A DNA stretch of 64,000 nt from Agrobacterium larrymoorei (lineage in GTDB: Bacteria; Pseudomonadota; Alphaproteobacteria; Rhizobiales; Rhizobiaceae). Below are positions 45,389 to 53,771 of this stretch, piece after piece (positions within the stretch are counted from its first letter, which is position 1; every line of letters begins with the position of its first letter). Where the stretch lies: contig NZ_CP039691.1 of assembly GCF_005145045.1 (NCBI RefSeq), positions 1 through 64,000 of the forward strand. Direction: 5' to 3'. The notes under the pieces were generated by a model. That model searched no databases. It was not told where the DNA came from and was given only the letters and a program-made list of their open reading frames with translations. Made by a program: the position numbers and the translations under genes.

Positions 45389-46014
45389 CGACCACGCTTG
45401 CGGCGCTGACGGATGATATCCTGAGACGGGCCGCTCAATCGAAGCGTTTCATTCTTGCCATTGCCGGCCCTCCCGGGGCCGGCAAGTCCACGCTCGCAGA
45501 TGCGTTGCGTGATAGCCTCATCTCGCGTGGAGAACTGGCCGAAGTCCTTCCCATGGATGGATTTCACATGGACAATGGCATCCTCGAAAGCCGAGGCCTG
45601 CGTCCACGAAAAGGCGCACCGGAAACCTTCGACGTTCGCGGTTTCATCGATATCGTCAAAGCCGTTCGACAGGCCGACGAAGAGGTGCTGGTGCCGGTTT
45701 TCGACCGGTCCCGCGAAATTGCCATTGCGTCGGCCCGCGCCATCTCGCCCAATACCCGCTTTATTTTGGCGGAAGGCAACTATCTGCTTCTGGACGAGTC
45801 CCCCTGGGACCGGTTGAGAGATAGCTTCGACATGTCGATTTTCGTCGGACCTTCCTACGAGGTTCTCGAACAGCGTCTGCGTGACCGCTGGATCGGTTAT
45901 GGGCTTGACGAGGCCGCGATACAGGCGAAGCTCTACGAGAACGACCTTCCCAACGGGAAGCGGGTGGTAGAACATTCGCGTGCCGCCGATATCAGCATCG
46001 ATATCTGGAGTTGA
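45385..46014 (+). CDS. frcK: FrcK-type P-loop kinase
   Basis: A 209-residue uridine-kinase-like P-loop protein. Walker A is AIAGPPGAGKSTLADAL near 26-42; the lid and acceptor region has VLPMDGFHMDN and RKGAPETFDVRGF. The last gene of frcBCAK. In Sinorhizobium frcK encodes a kinase-like protein that is not needed for fructose transport itself; its substrate is unsettled. It converges with the hydrolase gene with only nine bases between. Confidence 0.88.
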   Translation: MTTTLAALTDDILRRAAQSKRFILAIAGPPGAGKSTLADALRDSLISRGELAEVLPMDGFHMDNGILESRGLRPRKGAPETFDVRGFIDIVKAVRQADEEVLVPVFDRSREIAIASARAISPNTRFILAEGNYLLLDESPWDRLRDSFDMSIFVGPSYEVLEQRLRDRWIGYGLDEAAIQAKLYENDLPNGKRVVEHSRAADISIDIWS

Positions 46015-46023
46015 TGCGGACCG

Positions 46024-47133
46024 TCAGTTTGGGTTGACGACCTTGCTTGCCAGACGGAACGGGCTGGAGATGGTGGCACCGACCGCATCGAAGACGAACG
46101 CACCCGCCCGACCGAGATCATTCGAACCGCCGCGACGCTTCTCATCCAGCTTTGGCAGGAGTGCCGCAAGATTGGCGTAGCGGTCGTGGTTCAGCCCATC
46201 GGTGGAATCCAGTTCCGAAATATCGACCAGTTGAACGCCTGCCTTCTCAGCGGCTTTGCTGATTTCGGGGTCGGTCACATCGAGTGCGCCGAGACGGCTT
46301 CGCTCTCCGCCAAGGAAGGACGATGCCATCAGCGCCCGATCGTCCTTTGAGACCAGAACGGTAAGCGGCGGATCGAGACGCCCGACGACTTCGATCTGCT
46401 TGCGGAAGACATCCGTATCGATATCGGGCGCTGCAAGCACCACCTGCAGCTTGGCAATCACGTCGTTTCGGCCTTCGAGGCGCAACTGTCTCAGAGCTTC
46501 CATGACCAGCCAGCCGCCCATGCTGTGCCCGAAGACGATGATGTTCTTGCGCGGCGACTTTCGGGCGAGATCGGTCAGAACCTGCGCCAGCGCATCGCGG
46601 GAATAGGTAGCAGATTCCTTGTCGGCAACATATCCGGTGACATCGGCAAGCGACGGCCAGGAAAAGACCAGCGGGACGCCATTGATATCTGCATCCGCTG
46701 CCATCTGCGTCGCCCGAAACAGCGCCTCCTGATAGCTGTAATTGTAACCGTGCACGAAAAGGCCGACATCCTTGCCGGATTTCAGGATGTTGCCGAGATC
46801 GTCGTTGAACGCGTTTCTGGACAGCATCGCCTGCCGTGTCACCACAAAATCCGTCGCGGCATCCGGCTTCCCGCTTGCCCATTCAATCTTGCCCTTCTTG
46901 TGGTCAGACGGAATGGAGATATCGAAGCGGGCATAGTTGGGCGCTTCGGCCCTTCCGGCTCCAAAGGCCAGCGTCTTGCCTTCCTTCTGCTCGCGCGTGC
47001 TGACGACAAAGGCTTCAATCGTCTTCGTTCCTGTCTTTCTGGTATTGACGGCCTGAAGCACATCCGCCCCTGGCCGGGTGGCGCAGGAATTCAGCAACGA
47101 CAAAGCGAGGAACAGTGGAAAAAGCTTACGCAT
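46024..47133 (-). CDS. Alpha/beta-hydrolase-fold lipoprotein (DUF900-type)
   Basis: A 369-residue protein with a lipoprotein signal (LFPLFLALSLLNSCATRP, lipobox LLNSC near residue 17). The hydrolase core is of DUF900 type: LFVHGYNYSYQEALFRATQMA, SWPSLADVTGYVADKESA, and the nucleophile elbow IVFGHSMGGWLVMEALR (Ser near 206); an acid (PDIDTDVF) and a His (DGLNHDRYANL) follow. The membrane anchor and serine triad suggest a surface or periplasmic esterase; substrate unknown. It is divergent from recF. Confidence 0.85.
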   Translation of the reverse strand: MRKLFPLFLALSLLNSCATRPGADVLQAVNTRKTGTKTIEAFVVSTREQKEGKTLAFGAGRAEAPNYARFDISIPSDHKKGKIEWASGKPDAATDFVVTRQAMLSRNAFNDDLGNILKSGKDVGLFVHGYNYSYQEALFRATQMAADADINGVPLVFSWPSLADVTGYVADKESATYSRDALAQVLTDLARKSPRKNIIVFGHSMGGWLVMEALRQLRLEGRNDVIAKLQVVLAAPDIDTDVFRKQIEVVGRLDPPLTVLVSKDDRALMASSFLGGERSRLGALDVTDPEISKAAEKAGVQLVDISELDSTDGLNHDRYANLAALLPKLDEKRRGGSNDLGRAGAFVFDAVGATISSPFRLASKVVNPN

Positions 47134-47339
47134 GGACTATATCCGACAGGTGGGAGCAGCATGGATAGCGACTAATTTGGCGGCTGGCAACGAAATCGAC
47201 GCTGACGTAAACGGAAGCTTCTTTGCCTCAACAGGTAGTCGCTGAAATGGCAGGCAAATCCCGTTCCCACATGTGAAAGTTCGTTTCGATTTGCGGCTCG
47301 ATGCTGTAGGTCGTAAGGCATGACGATTCTGGAAGTGGC

Positions 47340-48467
47340 ATGACAGCCAAGGTTTCTCTTTCCCGCCTCAAACTTACGGATTTCCGCAATTACGCGGAGG
47401 CATCTTTGCGGCTGGATGCGCGGCATGTGGTGCTGACGGGAGACAATGGTTCCGGCAAGACGAACCTTCTGGAAGCCGTTTCCTTTCTCTCCCCCGGGCG
47501 GGGGCTGCGGCGCGCCGTCCTGTCCGACGTCACCCGCGTCGGTGCGGAACATGCAGGTTTTTCCATCTTCGCCGATGTCATCGGCATGGATGGCGAGGTT
47601 GCGATTGGGACGGGCATCGATGGCGATGCGGAATCTCCCGCCCGCCGCCTGCGGCTGAACGGTACGCCCGTCAAATCCGTCGATGAGTTGACCGATCATC
47701 TGCGCGTTTTGTGGCTGACACCGTCCATGGATGGTCTTTTTACCGGATCATCCTCGGATCGCCGCCGCTTTCTCGACCGTCTCGTTTTGTCGCTCGATCC
47801 CTCCCACGGGCGGCGTGCGAGCGATTTCGACAAGGCCATGCGCCAGCGCAACCGGCTTCTTTCGGATGGCCGCTTCGATCCGGTCTGGCTGGACGGTATC
47901 GAAAAGCAGATGGCCGAGCTCGGCATCGCCATGGCAGTCGCCCGCCACGAAATGCTTGGCCTGCTGCGCGCTTTGATCGAAAGCAGGTCGGACGATACCA
48001 GCTTTCCGAAAGCATCGCTCACCCTCTCCGGCTTTTTCGATGGCCAGTTTCATCGCCCCGCCGTCGATCTGGAGGACGAGTATCTCGCCACGCTTCGCGA
48101 CACCCGTTACCGCGACGCGGGCGCCGGGCGCACGCTGGATGGGCCGCATCGCGCCGATCTTTTCGTGCGCCATGCGGAGAAGGACATGGATGCGGCGCGC
48201 TGCTCCACCGGCGAACAGAAGGCCCTGCTCGTCGGTCTCGTGCTGGCGCATGCGCAGCTGACTGCCAATATGACCGGTTACGCACCGATCCTGCTTCTGG
48301 ACGAGATCGCCGCGCATCTGGATGAAGGCCGACGCGCTGCGCTGTTTGATCTCATCCATGCGCTGGGCAGTCAGAGTTTCATGACAGGCACGGATGCTTC
48401 GATGTTTTCGGCGCTTGAAGATCGCGCGCAGTTTTTTACCGTGTCCCATGGCAGCGTGTTGGGATAG
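47340..48467 (+). CDS. recF: DNA replication and repair protein RecF
   Basis: RecF loads RecA at gapped DNA with RecO/RecR. The 375-residue SMC-like ATPase shows SRLKLTDFRNYAEASLRLD, Walker A TGDNGSGKTNLLEAVSFLSPGRG near 36-57, the signature region STGEQKALLVGLVLAHA near 281-297, and Walker B PILLLDEIAAHLDEGRR. ATG 47340 is preceded by GGAAGTGG. Upstream, ATG 47320 begins a seven-codon frame whose TGA overlaps the recF start, which may be chance. recF is not next to dnaA here, which sits over 47 kb away. Confidence 0.95.
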   Translation: MTAKVSLSRLKLTDFRNYAEASLRLDARHVVLTGDNGSGKTNLLEAVSFLSPGRGLRRAVLSDVTRVGAEHAGFSIFADVIGMDGEVAIGTGIDGDAESPARRLRLNGTPVKSVDELTDHLRVLWLTPSMDGLFTGSSSDRRRFLDRLVLSLDPSHGRRASDFDKAMRQRNRLLSDGRFDPVWLDGIEKQMAELGIAMAVARHEMLGLLRALIESRSDDTSFPKASLTLSGFFDGQFHRPAVDLEDEYLATLRDTRYRDAGAGRTLDGPHRADLFVRHAEKDMDAARCSTGEQKALLVGLVLAHAQLTANMTGYAPILLLDEIAAHLDEGRRAALFDLIHALGSQSFMTGTDASMFSALEDRAQFFTVSHGSVLG

Positions 48468-48498
48468 GCTTCACCTGCAATAAGCCGGAGATCGTCTC

Positions 48499-49260
48499 GT
48501 GGAAGCACTGAGCCCCGAAGAAATCGAGCGTTACAAGCGCCATATCCTGTTGCCCGAAATCGGCGGCATCGGCCAGCAGCGGCTGAAAGCGGCCAAGGTT
48601 CTGGTCATCGGTGCCGGCGGGCTGGGTGCTCCGGTCCTCTATTATCTTGCAGCCGCAGGCGTCGGCACGCTGGGCATTATCGATGATGACATCGTCTCCC
48701 TGTCCAACCTCCAGAGACAGGTGATCCACGACACCGGAACGATTGGCGAGCAGAAGACCGAGAGTGCGAGGCGCACCATTTTACGGCTCAACCCGCATGT
48801 TCGCACCATCCATTTCGAGGAGCGTTTTTCGCTTGTCTGGGCGCATGACCACCTGAAATCCTTCGATCTCGTCATCGATGGATCGGACAATTTCGATACG
48901 CGCTATGCCGCTGCGGATGCCGCCGAGACAGCGCGCGTACCACTGGTGACGGGAGCGGTGGGACGCTTCGATGGCTCGGTGACCGTGCTGAAGCCTTATG
49001 AGAATGGGCCGGATGGCAATCTGCTGCCCCGCTATCGCGATCTCTTTCCCGCCCCACCGCCCGAAGGCCTCATTCCCTCCTGCGCCGAAACCGGTATCGT
49101 CGGTGCACTGACGGGCGTCATCGGCACGACCATGGCGATGGAAGCGATCAAGCTGATCACCGAGACCGGCGAACCGCTGGTCGGACGACTGCTTCTTTAC
49201 GATGCGCTTGCTGCCCGCTTCGAAACTGTTCGCTACAAGAGACGCCGGGAAAAAGCATGA
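48499..49260 (+). CDS. moeB: MoeB/ThiF/HesA-type adenylyltransferase (E1-like), zinc cysteines absent
   Basis: A 253-residue E1-like enzyme that would adenylate a ubiquitin-like sulfur carrier C-terminus (MoaD or ThiS). It has YKRHILLPEIGGIGQQRLKAAKVLVIGAGGLGAP (about 11-44), the DDD-x-V-x-LSNLQRQ segment, the R/D catalytic residues and the SCAETGIVGALTGVIG region. The two CxxC zinc pairs of E. coli MoeB are missing: the first reads PRYRDLF where E. coli has cysteines, and the end (YKRRREKA) has none. GTG start at 48499 with GGAG upstream. It overlaps the next gene by four bases. Confidence 0.84.
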   Translation: MEALSPEEIERYKRHILLPEIGGIGQQRLKAAKVLVIGAGGLGAPVLYYLAAAGVGTLGIIDDDIVSLSNLQRQVIHDTGTIGEQKTESARRTILRLNPHVRTIHFEERFSLVWAHDHLKSFDLVIDGSDNFDTRYAAADAAETARVPLVTGAVGRFDGSVTVLKPYENGPDGNLLPRYRDLFPAPPPEGLIPSCAETGIVGALTGVIGTTMAMEAIKLITETGEPLVGRLLLYDALAARFETVRYKRRREKA

Positions 49261-49730
49261 CAGAGATTGTTCGAATTGACGAAAGCTTCGACCGGACGAA
49301 CGAACTGCTGGCGCTCATCATGTCGTCCTTCGCCTATATGGATGGCGTGATCGACCCGCCCTCATCCGCGCATCGTTTGACGCCGGATAGTTTGCGCCAG
49401 AAAATCAAGGATGAAATTGCCTTCGTTGCGTTCGATGAGACCGAGATGCTCGGCTGCATTTTCTGCAAGCCGGAAGCCGCGTCTCTTTATGTCGGGAAGC
49501 TTGCCGTTTCGCCCGGCGCACAAGGTCGCGGCATCGGTCGTGCCATGCTCAAGGCGGCTGAAGAAACGGCACATCAGCTTGGCGTTCCCAGCCTGCGCCT
49601 GGAAACGCGCATCGAACTTATCGGCAATCACCGGCAGTTCACGTCCTGGGGCTTCGTGAAAACTGCCGAAAATGCGCATGCGGGGTTTGACCGAACGACC
49701 TCCATCGAAATGATGAAGCGGCTCGCCTGA
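49257..49730 (+). CDS. GNAT-family N-acetyltransferase
   Basis: A 157-residue acetyltransferase fold. The acetyl-CoA loop is VSPGAQGRGIGRAMLKAAEETA (about 83-104), and GKLAVSPG precedes it in the typical beta-4 strand. Its acceptor is unknown. ATG 49257 overlaps the MoeB-like stop (ATGA), so the two are translationally coupled, which hints at but does not prove a shared function. Confidence 0.83.
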   Translation: MTEIVRIDESFDRTNELLALIMSSFAYMDGVIDPPSSAHRLTPDSLRQKIKDEIAFVAFDETEMLGCIFCKPEAASLYVGKLAVSPGAQGRGIGRAMLKAAEETAHQLGVPSLRLETRIELIGNHRQFTSWGFVKTAENAHAGFDRTTSIEMMKRLA

Positions 49731-49737
49731 TACTTGA

Positions 49738-50742
49738 TCAGGCGCGGCCCGGCAGCACGCGGTTCGGCGGCCTGTGGCCGTCATAGAAAGCGCGGATGTT
49801 GATGATGACCTTGTCACCCATATCGATCCGGCCCTCGATAGTGGCCGAGCTCATATGCGGCAGCAGAACCACCCTGCCCTCTTTCGCCAGCTTGATGAGC
49901 TTCGGATTGACGGCGGGTTCGTTCTCATAAACGTCCAGACCGGCCCCGGCAATCTTGCCGCTTTGCAGGCAGCGAATGAGCGCCGCCTCATCGATAATAT
50001 CGCCACGCGCCGTGTTGACGATGTAGCTCGTCGGCTGCATCAGCGCCAAATGGCGTGCCGAAATCAGGTGGTAGGTCGCAGGTGTCGAGGGGCAATTGAC
50101 CGAGACGATATCGACGCGCGCGAGCATCTGGTCGAGACTGTCCCAATAGGTCGCTTCCAGCTCCGCTTCCGTTGCCGGGTTGACGCGCTTGCGGTTGTGA
50201 TAGTGGATCGACAGCCCGAAAGCCTTGGCGCGGCGGGCAACTGCGGTGCCGATGCGGCCCATGCCGACGATGCCGATCCGCTTACCCGAAAGACGCCGGC
50301 CCAGCATCCAGGTGGGCGACCAGCCACGCCAGTCTTCTGCGCCATTGGCCAGCACGCGCGTTCCTTCGACCAGACGCCGCGGCACGGCAAGTACCAACGC
50401 CATGGTCATATCCGCGCTGTCTTCGGTCAGAACATTCGGCGTATTGGTGACAGTGATGCCCTTGCGCGCAGCCGCGTCCACATCGATGTGGTCTATGCCG
50501 TTGGAGAAACCGGCAATCAATTTCAGTTGAGGACCGGCCTGATCGATCATCGCTGCTGTGATGCGGTCCGTCACGGTCGGGACAAGAACGTCCACACGCT
50601 GCATCGCCGCCACAAGCTCTGCTTCCGAGCGCGGCTTATCCTCGATGTTCAGTTCGGCCTCGAACAATTCACGCATGCGGGTTTCAACGACATCCGGCAA
50701 TTTGCGGGTCAAATAGACGGTCGGTCTCTTTTTATTCGTCAT
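49738..50742 (-). CDS. D-isomer-specific 2-hydroxyacid dehydrogenase (glyoxylate/hydroxypyruvate reductase type)
   Basis: A 334-residue NAD(P)-dependent dehydrogenase. The nucleotide motif GKRIGIVGMGRIGTAVARRAKAFG is at about 148-171 (GxGxxG), with NTARGDIIDEAAL, GAGLDVYENEPAVN and LLPHMSSATIEGR (catalytic His; the motif's Arg and Glu also visible). Probably reduces glyoxylate or hydroxypyruvate to glycolate or glycerate, or the reverse. ATG 50742 lacks a strong ribosome binding site. It stands between the GNAT gene and the SH3 gene with no operon. Confidence 0.86.
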   Translation of the reverse strand: MTNKKRPTVYLTRKLPDVVETRMRELFEAELNIEDKPRSEAELVAAMQRVDVLVPTVTDRITAAMIDQAGPQLKLIAGFSNGIDHIDVDAAARKGITVTNTPNVLTEDSADMTMALVLAVPRRLVEGTRVLANGAEDWRGWSPTWMLGRRLSGKRIGIVGMGRIGTAVARRAKAFGLSIHYHNRKRVNPATEAELEATYWDSLDQMLARVDIVSVNCPSTPATYHLISARHLALMQPTSYIVNTARGDIIDEAALIRCLQSGKIAGAGLDVYENEPAVNPKLIKLAKEGRVVLLPHMSSATIEGRIDMGDKVIINIRAFYDGHRPPNRVLPGRA

Positions 50743-50921
50743 TGTCAGCAGGCACCGTGTTCAGAGGTCGTTAACCAAAAAGAGCGATAATTTCTCATCA
50801 AGGGCGTTTCTACCAGACCCACCGGCGAAGACAAACAAATCTCGCAGTTGCCGTCGCCGGTTTTGGACATGGTGGCCCGATTGTCATCTTATTGCTAGAA
50901 CGCAAGGAAACGGAAACCGGC

Positions 50922-51458
50922 ATGCGTAGCATTGTTTCTATTGTTTGCATTGCATTGTCGCTGGGTTTTCTCGATGCCGCAAGCACGCCCGTCATGGCGC
51001 AGGGCGCGGCCAAGGGCGCAAGCGGCCTGCCGCTGCCGCGTTTCGTCAGCCTGAAATCCCGACGCGTCAATATGCGCATTGGCCCCAGCACGGATTATGC
51101 CGTGTCCTGGATGTATATGAAGTCCGGCATGCCGGTGGAAATCATTCAGGAATACGAAAACTGGCGCCGCATCCGCGATGCCGATGGCACCGAGGGCTGG
51201 GTGAACCAGGCGCTGCTTTCCGGCGAACGAACCGCCGTTGCCGCTCCATGGATGCGCGGCAAGGGCAAGGACGTTTATGTGAACATGCGCCGCGAGCCGC
51301 AATCCGGTGCCGGTGTCGTTGCCAAGCTGGAGCCCGGCGTGCAGATCCGCATCGGGGAATGCAATGGCGACTGGTGCAAGGCGGAAGCCAGCCAGGTGTC
51401 TGGCTGGGTATCTCAGGGCGAAATCTGGGGCGCTTACCCGGGAGAGGCTTTCAAGTAA
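50922..51458 (+). CDS. Exported bacterial SH3-domain protein
   Basis: A 178-residue protein with a signal peptide (RSIVSIVCIALSLGFLDAASTPVMAQG, cleavage about residue 27) and two tandem SH3-like repeats: LKSRRVNMRIGPSTDYAVSWMY...GWVN (about 45-98) and GKDVYVNMRREPQSGAGVVAKLE...GWVSQGEIWG (about 115-172). Each has the RxGPS / RREP beta-turn and a GWV ending. Such domains usually bind peptidoglycan or metals in the periplasm. The frame opens at 50892 (TTG), but ATG 50922 starts the signal. No catalytic domain is attached. Confidence 0.86.
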   Translation: MRSIVSIVCIALSLGFLDAASTPVMAQGAAKGASGLPLPRFVSLKSRRVNMRIGPSTDYAVSWMYMKSGMPVEIIQEYENWRRIRDADGTEGWVNQALLSGERTAVAAPWMRGKGKDVYVNMRREPQSGAGVVAKLEPGVQIRIGECNGDWCKAEASQVSGWVSQGEIWGAYPGEAFK

Positions 51459-51467
51459 GCAAGGTCT

Positions 51468-52460
51468 TCAGAGAAGACCGTGCTTCTCGGCCAGCGCCTT
51501 CAGTGATGACATTGGGCGTGGGCCGATCTGCTGGATGACGGCTGCTGCCGCAAGGCATCCGAGCTTGCCGCTGTCTTCCAGCGAACGACCCTGCGTGTAG
51601 CCGAAGAGGAAGCCGGAAGCGAAGAGATCGCCCGCGCCGGTCGTATCCACGACATCGTGCACCGGATAGGCATCCACCTTCACGCGTTCGGTTCCGCGCA
51701 CGATGACGGCACCGTCTTCGCTCATCGTCACAGCCGCGATCTTGCAATCCTCGGCGATTTTCGTCAGCGCCAGATCGAAATCTTCGGTCTCGTAAAGCGA
51801 CAATGCTTCCTGCTTGTTGGCGAAAACGATATCGACCGTGCCGGAGCGCATCAGGTCCAGAAACTCATCGCGATAGCGGCCGACGCAGAAGCTGTCGGAG
51901 AGCGTCATGGAAACTTCGCGACCGTTTTCGTGGGCGATGCGCGCGCAATCGCGGATCGCGTCCTTGGCGCGTGGCGGGTCCCAAAGATAGCCTTCGAAAT
52001 AGGTGACCTTCGACTCTGCGACCACTTCCGGCTCGACATCTTCCGGGCCGAGCTCCACGCAGGCGCCGAGATAGGTGTTCATAGAGCGTTCGCCGTCCTC
52101 GGTCACGAAGATCATGGAACGGGCGGTTGGCGGAAAGGTGCCTTCAGGCTTGGTTTCGAAATGGACGCCCTGCGCGCGGATATCGTGCTGGAAGATTTCT
52201 CCCAGTTGGTCTTCCGCAACCTTGCCGAAATAGGCAGCACTTGCGCCAAAATTGGCGATGCCGGCTGCCGTGTTGCCGGCGCTGCCGCCAGAGGCTTCGA
52301 GTGCCGGGCCCATCAGCGAATAAAGCAGTTCGGCGCGCTCGGCATCGATCAGGTTCATCGCGCCCTTGGTAATGGCGTTATCATTGAGAAATTTGTCGTC
52401 GCAGCGGGAAATGATGTCCACGATGGCGTTGCCAACGGTGAGTACGTCGAATTTTGTCAT
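51468..52460 (-). CDS. PfkB-family adenosine kinase
   Basis: A 330-residue ribokinase-fold protein. It starts KFDVLTVGNAIVDIISRCDD, has GGSAGNTAAGIANFGASAAYFGKVA near 57-81 (first PfkB signature region), and ends with DVVDTTGAGDLFASGFLFGYTQG near 273-295 (catalytic Asp, second signature). Rhizobial homologues are usually called adenosine kinase. Other ribosyl or nucleoside substrates are possible. ATG 52460 has AGAGG upstream. It converges with the SH3 gene nine bases away. Confidence 0.88.
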   Translation of the reverse strand: MTKFDVLTVGNAIVDIISRCDDKFLNDNAITKGAMNLIDAERAELLYSLMGPALEASGGSAGNTAAGIANFGASAAYFGKVAEDQLGEIFQHDIRAQGVHFETKPEGTFPPTARSMIFVTEDGERSMNTYLGACVELGPEDVEPEVVAESKVTYFEGYLWDPPRAKDAIRDCARIAHENGREVSMTLSDSFCVGRYRDEFLDLMRSGTVDIVFANKQEALSLYETEDFDLALTKIAEDCKIAAVTMSEDGAVIVRGTERVKVDAYPVHDVVDTTGAGDLFASGFLFGYTQGRSLEDSGKLGCLAAAAVIQQIGPRPMSSLKALAEKHGLL

Positions 52461-52618
52461 GAGCCTCTTGTCCGAACCGCATCGACGGATGCGTTATCCG
52501 GAACTTGGTCTTAAAGATTTCTGCCGACAATAAAAGAGAAAAGGCGAAGGCGCCCTGAGACTTCCGGTTGTCCGGCCTCATTTTACGTCATCTGGCCGTC
52601 ATGAAAGGCTGCTATACA

Positions 52619-52683
52619 GTAACTGTCTCGACACGGATGTACTGGCGAGGCACCGGGCTAAGCGGGGTTGATCCCCGCTTTTT
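52619..52683 (+). ncRNA. Candidate small transcript or attenuated leader
   Basis: A -10-like CTATACA (52612-52618) is followed about 40 bases later by a textbook terminator: AAGCGGGG (52660-52667) and CCCCGCTT (52673-52680) around TTGAT, then T5. A transcript of about 60 nucleotides would end there, 116 bases before the next gene. The matching -35 is weak. It could equally be a transcription attenuator for the AEC transporter. I do not recognise a known sRNA family. Confidence 0.4.
52660..52683 (+). terminator. Intrinsic terminator upstream of the AEC transporter gene
   Basis: An eight-base-pair stem AAGCGGGG / CCCCGCTT with a TTGAT loop and T5 tail. It is on the plus strand, but no plus-strand protein gene ends just before it, so it must end an untranslated transcript. 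Confidence 0.8.
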
Positions 52684-52799
52684 CCTTTTCTGGGCCATGC
52701 CAGACCTGTGCACTGTCAGAATAAAAGCGGTTTCGTGCCCCTGCTCTTTCCTGTACATGATGAGGACCTTCCGCATAGCCGCCTCGAAAGTCCTGCCTG

Positions 52800-53744
52800 A
52801 TGTATGCTGTTGCCGCCAATGTCGCTCCGATCTTCATTCTCATTCTGATCGGATGGCTGACGGTAAAGGCGAAGCTCTTCAAGGCGGATGCCAGCGATAT
52901 TCTCAGTGACTTCGTGTTCAAGATTGCGGTGCCCGCGCTGATTTTTCGCACGCTTGCTACCGCCGATTTCCACGGCGCATCTCCGTTCAAACTCTGGATC
53001 ACCTATTTTACGGGAGTGACCATCACCTGGACCCTCGGCCAGATGGTGACGAAGCATGTCTTTAAACAGGATTTGCGCGTCGCGGTGATTGCAGGGATAT
53101 CGTCGTCCTTCGCGAATAACATCTTTATCGGCCTGCCGCTTGTTGGCCGTTCCGTCGGCAATGACGGCATTGTCGCCATCTCCATCCTCCTCGTCATCCA
53201 CCTGCCGATCATGATGATTGCCGGTACGGTGCTGATGGAAGATGCAACCCATAAAGTCATCGGTGGGGAGAAGCGCAGCGCGCTGGCTGTGCTGAAGCAG
53301 GTTGGCAGAAACCTTGCCACGAACCCGCTGGTGATCGCGCTCCTGCTGGGCTTGAGCTTCAATATGATCGGTTCGCCCATGCCGGGCGTCATGGCGACGG
53401 TGATCGATCAGATTGCCAGTATGGCCGGGCCTGCGGCGCTGATTTCGCTCGGCATGGCGCTGACGAAATATCCGATCCGCGGCAATCTGCGGATCGCGGT
53501 GACCATGACCACCTTCAAGCTGCTTCTGATGCCAGCCTGCGTCTGGCTCACCGCGCATCTGTTGGGCCTCAGCCCGGCATGGACAGCAGCATTGGTGCTG
53601 ACATCCTGCGTCCCGACGGGCATCAATTCCTGGCTGCTTGCCAACCGCTTCGGCATAGGCCACAGCATCGCGGCATCCACGATCAGCATCTCGACGCTTT
53701 TCGGCGTGCTGTCGGTTTCGCTCTGGGCCTGGTTGTTAAGCTGA
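52800..53744 (+). CDS. AEC-family auxin efflux / malonate-type transporter
   Basis: A 314-residue membrane protein with about ten helices. Family marks are ANVAPIFILILIGWLTVKAKLF at the start, SDFVFKIAVPALIFRTLA, AGISSSFANNIFIGLPLV and the second-half VLTSCVPTGINSWLLANRFG. AEC carriers export malonate, auxin and other organic acids in bacteria; the substrate here is unknown. ATG 52800 has only a weak GAAAG upstream. Confidence 0.88.
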   Translation: MYAVAANVAPIFILILIGWLTVKAKLFKADASDILSDFVFKIAVPALIFRTLATADFHGASPFKLWITYFTGVTITWTLGQMVTKHVFKQDLRVAVIAGISSSFANNIFIGLPLVGRSVGNDGIVAISILLVIHLPIMMIAGTVLMEDATHKVIGGEKRSALAVLKQVGRNLATNPLVIALLLGLSFNMIGSPMPGVMATVIDQIASMAGPAALISLGMALTKYPIRGNLRIAVTMTTFKLLLMPACVWLTAHLLGLSPAWTAALVLTSCVPTGINSWLLANRFGIGHSIAASTISISTLFGVLSVSLWAWLLS

Positions 53745-53771
53745 GGCCGCATTCGCGGCCCCAACTGATAA

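Larger units (their letters stand above)
52461..52799. other. Gene-free spacer between PfkB kinase and AEC transporter
   Basis: These 339 bases hold no credible protein gene. The clearest contents are a promoter-like CTATACA at 52612-52618, a strong terminator at 52660-52683, and about 115 bases after it leading to the transporter start. See the small-RNA candidate in the same region. Confidence 0.6.

Noticed and set aside
47320-47342. A seven-codon frame overlapping the recF start, as a leader peptide
   Set aside because: Short overlapping frames are common by chance, and there is no attenuator or codon bias to support regulation.
52568-52909. A 113-codon frame across the AEC gene start
   Set aside because: It spans an intrinsic terminator and overlaps the transporter in another frame.
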